Of a stretch of DNA of 64,000 nt, positions 56,615 through 64,000 are shown in pieces. Position numbers and translations under genes: made by a program. The first letter of the stretch is position 1. The number at the start of each line of letters is the position of its first letter. A model generated the notes under the pieces. That model was not told where the DNA came from. It saw nothing but the letters and a program-made list of their open reading frames with translations, and did not search any database. The stretch is taken from the NCBI GenBank assembly GCA_947396885.1, contig OX377202.1, positions 64,018,643 through 64,082,642 of the forward strand, written 5' to 3'. The DNA is from Heligmosomoides polygyrus polygyrus (lineage: Eukaryota; Nematoda; Chromadorea; Rhabditida; Heligmosomidae).

Positions 56615-56636
56615 GGTTTAATTACCCAAGTTTGAG
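56615..56636 (+). other. Exact copy of the 22-nt nematode SL1 spliced leader
   Basis: All 22 nt (GGTTTAATTACCC... to ...AAGTTTGAG) equal the SL1 sequence added to the 5' ends of nematode mRNAs. In an SL RNA gene the leader is followed by a GTAAAC-type donor and, within about 100 nt, an AATTTTTGG Sm site; here it is followed by GTTCCTGCGTG and no clear Sm site. The likelier origin is a reverse-transcribed trans-spliced mRNA (retrocopy) or an SL-bearing mobile element. A degenerate SL RNA gene is the alternative. Confidence 0.85.
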
Positions 56637-58189
56637 GTTCCTGCGTGTCATATCGTGGTCGAATTTCGTGGTTGTGTCGTGTTCGAGAAGTAGCGAGCCT
56701 AGTCGAGACATCGTCCCGCGTGGCAGCAGTTTTAGAGAACAAATTCGGAAGGATTGGCTCGCTTTACCTCATACATAGTATTGTGGAGTTTTCCTTGTAA
56801 TTTCTAACAGCGACACACCGCATAATGGTGCGTTCCGCACACGGCGGAATAGTAAATGCTTTCCATCTTGTTATTGCTCAACAGTTGATCGGTAAACTTG
56901 AATTGTAGCGCACCTGCGCTATGTCGGTGTTCACTTTGGATAAGGCCTTGGAGTGCGCCACACACCTCTAGGATGTGGAACGATGAATCTTTAGAATTCT
57001 GAGTGAAATCGGAGTGGCTCCAACGGAGACCAGGCGAGTTATACAATTACTCTTTTCGAATGAGAGCCCACTACTATCTAACTACAAGGGCTACAAGCAT
57101 GCTTACCGTATGTACCATATCACCTATTGTGCGTGATACTTATTATATGTATGGTTCTAATTGCAAAGCGGGTGCAAACAACGTCGACTGTCATTGATAC
57201 AGTACAAATGATTCACTTACAGAGCTAAGATTTCAACATTTTCTAAGAGCATCTGGTATATTTTTTGAAAACGCAAGAAACTCCAGCCGAATATTGGATA
57301 GATCGTTTAAAAAGATTTCAAATTCGTCTAATTTTTGGATTGTTTTATTCTTTAAAGCATAAAACAAGCATAAAACGCAGATTCATGCCATTTTCATTTT
57401 CGAGTCCAAAACCGTAGTTATAGCCGGGACAATAAGTCAGGGAATCGAAATCGTGCTCGGACATGGGAGTGTGGCTTCAGCTAGTGCGCTATTCAGTTCT
57501 GTAATTTCGCATTTTGAAAGGAATGTAAATGTCTTCAGTTATGAACAGGTTATAAGAGGATGGCAAACACTGACGAAATCCTTGAAGAGGGGGGAAGTTA
57601 CAGGGACTATGGTGCGGCGAAACACCGCCTAAGTATTATAGCAGATTAACAGATTTTAAATATATATGCACTAAGGGAACCCGCTTAGAAGTGCAGAAAA
57701 AACTTCTTTTCGTGTGGCATTCATAAATTTGCCGAGAAGCAGTACAACTTTAAGCAGACGGCCGAATCCGACCTTGTTTATTATTTTTATTTATTACATG
57801 GTTTTTCACAGCTCCAGAAAGCCATTTCGCACCTTTAATGTTACCAGCTGTTAGATTTGGGCTTTCTGCGGCAACACCTGCCCCGTACTGTTAGGCAGAT
57901 TGATCTGCGGACTACACAGATAATTCCGTATAAAGACTGCTCACAGAAATAGAGGTGGACACCGTTCGCTAGAAATTCTTCGCCAGAGACGAGGCTTCCT
58001 CCACTCTCATGAAACTGTCATGGCAGTGGAGAACATCGACAGCCGCAATTCCAGTAAACAGTTAGGTCAGTAGGTCCCTAGAGGTTCGTTGGTACAGTGA
58101 CACTTGACTGTACAAGAGAGACGAAGGAGGTTGTGACCGATTGCACACAAGTTTGGGCACGTGCTGGAGTCGGAGAACGCGCTGAGTGC
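56637..58189. other. Sequence after SL1, parent gene not recognised
   Basis: If SL1 marks a retrocopy, the copied mRNA should begin here. A short frame (ETSSRVAAVLENKFGRIGSL, about 56705) is open before a stop, but I do not recognise it. No poly(A) tail or flanking duplication was found. Confidence 0.35.
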
Positions 58190-58370
58190 TGCTCGCAGCA
58201 AGATTCGAAGCTCTTGGGTCCGGGTCCCGTTCAGGGTGACTATGCACCAAGCATCCATCCTTCCAAGTGGACATCCAAGGTCGTTGAAATGGGACCTCGC
58301 ACTTGTCTTGGAATGATAAAGCGCTGACCTGTCCATCATCGAGCCACCGCAGCTCCCATTGTTTAGGCCA
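58190..58370 (+). mobile_element. Diverged SINE family 1 relic
   Basis: CATCCATCC...CGCACTTGTCTTGGAATGATAAAGCGCTG...GAGCCACCGCAG...CATTGTTTAGG follows the same order as CATCCATCC...CACACTTGCCTGGAAAGGATAAAGCGCTG...GGCCACCGCTAG...CATTGTATAGG at 61190-61262. The pol III box part is decayed. Confidence 0.6.
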
Positions 58371-58879
58371 CACACACATTCACTTTGCCTCCATACTATT
58401 CCTTAGAAGTAGAAAGCATGACAGACAAACTGGATTGACTAACACCGTCCTTCTCCCTTCTTATTATGGAGAGTGAATAAGGAAAATTATACTTTTTTTT
58501 TTCAAAAACTCTAGCCGCGTCTCCAGCTTCTCTCATCATACCTCGGCACTGAAGAGATTTGTTGTCGGTATTTTTGCTTGCGCGCAGTTCGAGGTTGTTG
58601 TTGTGGACCTTCATTTGCCAGACCTAATGTTTCGACGCTCCTGTTTTCCTCAGAGGCCTCATCGTGGTGCAAGTAATGGACATGCGATTAACCCCACCAG
58701 ATGCCATCCCCACTCTAGCAGTTTCGCTTCCTTAGAGAAATCATCCCTGAAAACCCTTCCAAAGAGCGCTAAACTCACGCCGCAACGCAACTCTCTGTTA
58801 GCACGACCGGGCGAATGAGGTTCCGTATAATGCGAACTTAAGGATGAGAATGCACATGCGCCCTTTCCATTTTACAGCT
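58371..58879. other. Intergenic, no supported gene
   Basis: Nothing recognised, except that the sequence may include the 3' part of the Penelope-like relic that ends nearby. Confidence 0.35.
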
Positions 58880-59245
58880 CGCATTTTGGCCCAAATGGCG
58901 GAAAAGCATTCGTAATTGAGGGCGTTTCTGATGGTCGTTCATGCGAACATATCTTGCAAAAATCCAAAACGCTTCCAATGCATTTCCTGCCGACGTTTCT
59001 TATTCCACCACCAACACTTTTCACTTAATTTGAAAGTCGTTACCGTCATGCTCCTCAGCTGTGCTTTCCGAGAGGTGTTCTGATGTTACCACGTTGTTTA
59101 CTAGCCAAGTGTTGTCTAACTCGAATGGCTAGTTTTCTCCCTGTTTCCCCTATGTATGTGGAATTACATGTTTGACACTCAATACTGATATATTGCCCAC
59201 TCACAAGACAACCTCCGAATCTCGAACAGATTTCGGCACCTAGGC
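58880..59245 (-). pseudogene. Penelope-like element relic: GIY-YIG endonuclease
   Basis: On the minus strand from 59240 the reading is GAEICSRFGGCLVSGQYISI, ECQTCNSTYIGETGRKLAIR, then VRQHLASKQRGNIRTPLGKH. After a stop and frameshift it continues as EEHDGNDFQIK and ETSAGNALEAFWIFARYVRM. The spaced cysteines before YIGETGR, the Arg of GETGR, the TPLGKH and the Glu of LEAFWI in this order match the GIY-YIG domain at the C-terminus of Penelope-like retroelements. At least one frameshift and three stops make it inactive. The upstream RT could not be recognised. Confidence 0.75.
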
Positions 59246-60387
59246 ATCCAAGAATACAAACAGTAAGAATGTGGGCATCATTTGTGCTACATGGGAGTTC
59301 CTCGAGTTCCTAATGTCCACAGAGTGGTGCTGTGCGAGGAGCACCTACTAAGCACCTCTAAACCCTCTGTAAAGGCAGCCGTAATTCACGTAAAAATGAA
59401 TGTAACGAATGAAGCGCTTACGAGAACAGAATGCGGAGGAGCGCGAGCAGAGAGCAACGTTAGCAATGAGGGCTACGGAGGAATGCACATCAAAGTTGTT
59501 CCATTCATTTTCATCGGCATAGCAGGGCCGAGGTTCGTGTAGGGAGGCGTTCGCGCTCAGCACAGTGCTTGAAACGGGAAGCGGAAACCGGATTTCGGAG
59601 CGCAGAACTCACATCCCTGCAGATAGTCGTCGCACTGTTGCGCCAGATACCGGAACTGCACGCGAACAAGGATCGCCAGCAGCGTTAGCGCGATGTCTGA
59701 CACCGCATTTGGTCTCGGAATCGGAATCAAACGACGGCGCCCGATGCCACCTCTCGAATGAGTCGTGCGCTTGCAATGGATCGAAAGCCTCCACTCCAAA
59801 TTACGCGTCTGAACGGAGTGGTTCGTAGAAGGCTCCGTGGAGTCGGCAGCATCGCCCGCAATATTTACGGCCAACCAAAAACCCTATCTCACATGACCCT
59901 GACGACAGCTTCTGACATGATAGTTGTTACAGCTCACCTTTTCGCACACTAGTATGCAGTAATGTAAATTAGAATGTTCTGCAAGTTGGGACATCTTGAA
60001 ACATGAACATATTCCAGCTCAGGTGAGCTATCAGTCGCTTCACTTGGTTTTCACAAGTGTCATCGTTTTCTTACGCTTTCATTTTTTATTTTTCTTTTCG
60101 CTTTCCACGTGAACCTGTGCTGCATGTCAGTACAAAAATAAATAAGCTCATGTGCAATCGTTTCCATTATTCGAACATGGATTGTGTCCCATAATAGTTG
60201 GATGGGTTTCAGTCAGTTTTGTTCTTCATTTGTAGACGCTTGTGCACCTTACGAAGCCAAAGTCGGTTCCATAGCGAGTCCCATTCACCAGCTCTACGAT
60301 TTGTTTGATGGGTGTTGGTTGGGTGTTTATAGACACGAGTGCCAAGCTGGCATTAATTTCACGTCCTAGCTAGCGCTTGGAGTTCTG
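59246..60387. other. Intergenic, no supported gene
   Basis: Overlapping frames at 59282-59542 and 59557-59874 are uncorrelated with any motif. GC content is higher at about 59540-59850. The remnant upstream part of the Penelope-like element may lie here. Confidence 0.4.
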
Positions 60388-60555
60388 GAGCCGGATTCAT
60401 CAACGACTTACGTAACTTTAACAGCTAATTCACAGCGGAAAACTCAGATAACGCGGCTTATCGCTCACCATATCGCTTGATAATCCGCGCTATCAGAGAT
60501 TTCGGCTGTAATTTTCTCTGTTAAATTGCTGTGAGTCGTTGATGAATCCGGCCCC
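60388..60555. mobile_element. Hairpin MITE, family H, copy 1
   Basis: The ends, GAGCCGGATTCATCAACGAC and inverted GGGGCCGGATTCATCAACGA, enclose imperfect arms of about 75 bp (CTTTAACAG/CTGTTAAA, GATAACGCGGCTTATC/GATAATCCGCGCTATC). A second copy with the same layout is at 62696-62857. Confidence 0.82.
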
Positions 60556-61063
60556 TGGGCACAGTATCGCTGGCGTAGCGAGGAGGGCACTGCTACCTAT
60601 CATCGAATTCCATTGTTATAGTCCAGATCTCGCGTGTCATTATCGAGGTTGGCGCTGAAGAATCTCAAGGATGTCTCAGGTTCAGGAATCTCGCATGAGA
60701 AGGGTTGGAGCGTATGTCTGAACGGCAGAAGCGAGTCATGGGGGAATTTCCGCCCTTTATTTAGTAGAGGAGTGCGTTTCTTTCGTCAAACCAGACGGGC
60801 AATTATCCTCGAAGTTTACTAAGGAACTGCGTCGGCGGAGTGAGAGTGCTAGCGTAAGCCGTTTGTATCCGGTGCGTGGGTGTGAGCATCTTGGGGCGCA
60901 GCGGATAGCGCGCTTTTCCATGAAAGAGATGGTGGGGTTCCGTTTCCGCGACATGCAGCCTCCTTGCTCTTTTATTGTATTGTTAAGACTTGAGAGAATT
61001 TGTCTTGTATGCAATTTTCACGCATTCTCTGTACATTTTCCAACTGTATGGCGGGAACAAATT
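60556..61063. other. Intergenic, no supported gene
   Basis: Nothing recognised. Confidence 0.4.
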
Positions 61064-61360
61064 GGGCGCGTGGAGCGCAGTTGGAGAAGCATGTGTAGGC
61101 AGGTGTCGCATGCACCACATATGTACCAGGTGGTTGGTTCGGATTTCCCGCTCAGGCCAACCATGTCTCCCATCCATCCGGGTTGGCAAATTAGTACCAC
61201 ACTTGCCTGGAAAGGATAAAGCGCTGGCTTGTTCATTGGCCACCGCTAGTCATTGTATAGGTAAAATACACCTTCAAATTGCTTCCGCGACATCTCGCAA
61301 AAGTAAAATGCTTGGCACATCCAAAAGGGATGGAATAACGCCGTCCTTTACCCTTTTATA
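61064..61360 (+). mobile_element. tRNA-derived SINE, family 1
   Basis: GTGGAGCGCAGTTGG (A-box-like) is followed about 60 bp later by GGTTCGGATTTCCC (B-box-like). The body and 3' segment match the copy at 3673-3925 in order and spacing. It is the best-preserved copy in the window and gives the reference layout for the diverged ones. Confidence 0.78.
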
Positions 61361-62164
61361 TTTTCACGGTGAGAACATATCTTTGTTGTGACTTCTTAAT
61401 CACCAGCCGGTTTCTAAGCACAAATCTATGAGAGCGATAGCAAATGTAGCATAATGATGTACGATCAACGTCATGGAACTCAATGTCGTTGCGGCTGTAA
61501 TGAACTCGTTCAGTTACCCACACCCTTGACTCTCACCTTCAGAATGTCGTTGTTTCCTGCAGATCAAAACGAGGGTCATGTATAGTGAGACGCAAGTGGA
61601 ACTGTGTTTAAAGCAGTCTGAAAAATCCCATGTCGAATGGCTAGATCTGTGTGCTGGCACCCAGTGTGGTATGGACATGCCAACCCGAAAAACGCCTGAG
61701 AGTTGTTTAGAAGTCAAAGACTCTCAAATCCCAACAGAATAGTAAAAATACACAAAGCTACCATAGGGAACCGAACCAACGACGTTTCTCTCATTAGACA
61801 ACGCCGGTAATTAACGACGTGACAAAACGTGGACTCCTACATACCAATCTGTCCCAGCTGAAGGTCGGAAATCCTTCTTATTTGAGTGGCTTTTGCCCTT
61901 TTACACTTCAGCTCCTTCCATTGTTAGGGATATGGGCGCGCTGTAGATGGCTTCATCTCTCAACGCTGGCGATGTCGTGGTTTTAGAATGGAGAAATTTA
62001 ACTCAAGTTTCAATATACACTTCAATCTTGAAAATTTCAATGGTTCTTAATTTCCTATCCTGCAGAATAAAGAAGATATGCCATCGATGTGTATGTGAGT
62101 GGACAAATCTAAGTGCGTCGCTAACTTGATTTCAGCGGCAAATTAGTCTGTTTTGCTGCGATTA
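61361..62164. other. Intergenic, no supported gene
   Basis: Nothing recognised on either strand. Confidence 0.4.
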
Positions 62165-62262
62165 CAGCTCTAGCGCCAGCGGCACTCGAACCTGCACCAC
62201 CTGCTCACCGGGCAGGAATGCTATACGCCATTATTCCACCGACATCGTCTGATCCTACGCCA
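62165..62262 (-). mobile_element. SINE family 2, partial copy
   Basis: CTCTAGCGCCAG...CACTCGAACCTGCACC...CGGGCAGGAATGC matches the tRNA-related part of the element at 29681-29902 on the same strand, with substitutions in the T arm. Confidence 0.7.
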
Positions 62263-62263
62263 T

Positions 62264-62285
62264 CCCCCCCCCCCCCCCTCCCCCC
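62264..62285. repeat. Poly-C tract
   Basis: About 21 of 22 bases are C, with one T, between two head-to-head SINE-2 copies. Assembly length here is unreliable. Confidence 0.9.
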
Positions 62286-62440
62286 GCGGCCGCGGAACCG
62301 TAGAGCATTCCTGTCCGGTTATAACCGTTAGTAGGTGGCGCAGGTTCGAGTCCCTCCTGGCGCTAGAATCTCGAGAATCTCGATCGCAACAAAACATCGT
62401 TGTGGCAGCATACAACCTCAGTGACATCCATATGAGGCTT
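62286..62440 (+). mobile_element. SINE family 2, second partial copy
   Basis: GAGCATTCCTGTCCGG...GGTTCGAGTCCCTCCTGGCG...CGCAACAAAACATCGTTGTG...GGCTTTAAGAAA follows the order of the 29681-29902 element in the opposite orientation to its neighbour, so the two form an inverted pair around the poly-C tract. Confidence 0.75.
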
Positions 62441-62695
62441 TAAGAAAATAGCTTGTCAAATAAGTCGTTATTCGCTGAAATGTCCTCACTTTCTAGGTTT
62501 CCTAGGGCATGTTCTGGAGCATTAGAGATCCTAAGAAAGCAATGGTAGGTGGACATGATGACCAGTGGTATAAAACTGTCCCTGTCATGTCACGGTAACA
62601 CCGTAGCTCCTCACCTCTACTCTATCCACTAAGATTGTACATCTCCTTCACCATGTCAGATGAACCGAAAAGGCATTTCAACTAGAAATCAACCA

Positions 62696-62857
62696 GGGGT
62701 CGGATTCATCACGACTTACATAACTTTAACAGGGAATTCACAGCGGAAAACTCAGATAACGCGGCTTATCGCTCGACATCGCTTGACAAGCCGCGCTATC
62801 AGAGATTTCTGCTGTATTTTCTCTGTTAAATTGCTGTAAGTTGATGAATCGGGCCCC
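62696..62857. mobile_element. Hairpin MITE, family H, copy 2
   Basis: Same ends (GGATTCATC...GATGAATC) and same internal order as the copy at 60388-60555, including CAGCGGAAAACTCAGATAAC. Neither copy shows an obvious flanking duplication. Confidence 0.8.
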
Positions 62858-63310
62858 AGCTCTGTTTCTACAACAGCAACTTACACCAAAGTAGTCTAGA
62901 AAAGGTAGCAAGTACCGCAGCAACTTATCACGCTAGAATTGCTCGAAGACTTCTTAAACTGTGTGTTCAAGGAGGCTAAAGAGATGCGAAATGCATTGCG
63001 CAATGGCACTGCGTTGCGAATGCGTGCATCTGGACAACGTACAAGAAACGTATGTGTTCTACAAGAAACCGTTCAGAATGCGGGGCTTACTGAGACCCTA
63101 GTGCTTCATTATCTGACTTGTTGGTTTTATCTGATTTTCAAAACAAAGCAAGTATTAGGTTGTACGGAAAGCGGCACTTGTTTTCCCACAATCTCACAAA
63201 TCCCACAACAATGCCACAGCTTTTTTTCAAAATTATTTCTCTTGTTCCATACATACAACAACTAACAGATATACGCACCATTATTATCTACCACATATTG
63301 CCATTTGTCA
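62858..63310. other. Intergenic, no supported gene
   Basis: A plus-strand frame at 62939-63265 has no recognisable motif. Confidence 0.4.
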
Positions 63311-63557
63311 GGTGGTGAGGTCCATAGTGCCACTGGAAAGTGTTTACTTTAGAGCCGAACTAAACACGTGCAATCGAATGCAGGCGACACTCCCTAGTGA
63401 CAGGCCATTCTACGAACATTCTGCGTCACATCATATGGCTGATGTGGTTGATGACGCTTAAGAGCTCTCGAAATAATGCTACGGTGTTCGGCGGAACTGA
63501 GGCGCATTCGCAAAGCCCGGCGAGTGTGACAAGTACGAGGGCCCCTGGTGTGAGGGC
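63311..63557 (+). mobile_element. RTE family B, 5' end only
   Basis: It starts GGTGGTGAGGTCC, matching the exact 5' start of the full copy (25580), and follows it through GCCACTGG, CAGGCGACA, CCCTAGTGACAGGCC, GATAATGCTACGG-type and AGCCCGGCGAGTGTG sequence. It stops at 63557, where a CAGGG terminus begins. The rest presumably continues beyond the window. Confidence 0.85.
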
Positions 63558-64000
63558 CAGGGTTGAGCGGATTAACCGTTATCCGTTATCCGTTATCCGG
63601 TTTCCAGCGGGTTTTAACCTATCCGTTTTGTTGTTCGTTATCCGGTCGAAAATCGCCGGATAACGAACAACAAAATCTGGCTCATGACTACCTATCATTA
63701 GTTGAATCAATTTAGCCTTATGATTTCTTAGTTGAATAAAAGGACAAGTTTTTTAAGAATCGTTTTGTATTTTTTCCACTGATAGTTGCTTGCATGCTAG
63801 GTCGGTGTCTTCTCTTAGTTCCCAATGGTATGTTAAACTGTTAATGTTAATCTATCTACCTGATAATGCACCTCATAGCGCGTTTTTTTTTTGAAACTGC
63901 CTTGCTCATTTCTAGTTGGGTGGTTTTCACCACAATTCCTTCTAGCAGAATCTAAGGTCTCGAAAAACTAGTCGACTGAGGAGAAAGGGACAAACATTCA
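63558..64000 (+). mobile_element. hAT-like left terminus, continues past window
   Basis: It begins CAGGGTTGAGCGGATT and is followed by repeated TTATCCG motifs and their inverse CGGATAACG around 63580-63665, the same terminal layout as the other hAT-like elements. It interrupts the family B 5' region. Right end and duplication are outside the window. Confidence 0.6.

Noticed and set aside
56615..56740. Functional SL RNA gene
   Set aside because: The leader is exact, but the following sequence lacks the GTAAAC-type donor and a clear AATTTTTGG Sm site.
56637..56780. LTR and primer binding site (TGGCAGCAG at about 56721)
   Set aside because: A single TGG-starting string without paired LTRs, polypurine tract or gag/pol is not enough.

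Overview
This is nuclear DNA of a nematode, most likely a strongylid (hookworm-like) species. The clearest evidence is an exact 22-nt match to nematode spliced leader SL1 at 56615-56636. Supporting evidence is a host gene with many short introns (41-76 nt) ending in TTTCAG-type acceptors, and a dense load of RTE-clade LINEs, hAT-like, Tc1/mariner-like, piggyBac-like and MITE elements. I see no bacterial gene organisation, rRNA, genuine tRNA or CRISPR array. The genus is inference.

The only confident host gene is a 16-exon cationic amino acid transporter of the SLC7A/CAT family, on the minus strand at 17720-7990. All 16 exons join in frame with GT/AG junctions to about 650 codons plus stop, the usual length of the family. 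Its introns hold a degenerate mariner-like element (9091-10351), a (CA)n tract of about 232 bp and an (AAAT)n tract.

The rest is a transposon graveyard with some young insertions. Three RTE-clade LINE families are present. Family A has an intact 971-aa copy at 31125-34549 with a 13-bp target duplication, a partial copy at 1-2135 with one nonsense codon, and older fragments at 6259-7206 and 22248-22872. Family B has an intact ORF at 25580-28723 with a 16-bp duplication, a 5'-truncated copy at 40746-42917 with a 15-bp duplication, a short relic at 45818-46541, and a 5' end at 63311 cut by a hAT-like element. Family C (24940-31019) is a degenerate host, split once by the B insertion and once by a tRNA-related SINE with a 13-bp duplication.

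Layered DNA elements include a TA-flanked foldback (3267-5490) holding a hAT-like element (3382-4688) that itself holds a SINE; a hAT-like element inside an RTE fragment (22873-24790); a 102-bp near-perfect hairpin (19058-19159); a PIF/Harbinger-like MITE (36963-37102); foldbacks at 38475-39850 and 49411-52133; and a TTAA-flanked piggyBac-like element (47961-48620). A second mariner relic (53640-54300), a Penelope-like GIY-YIG relic (58880-59245) and two SINE families complete the picture. Gene-free stretches where nothing could be assigned are stated as such.
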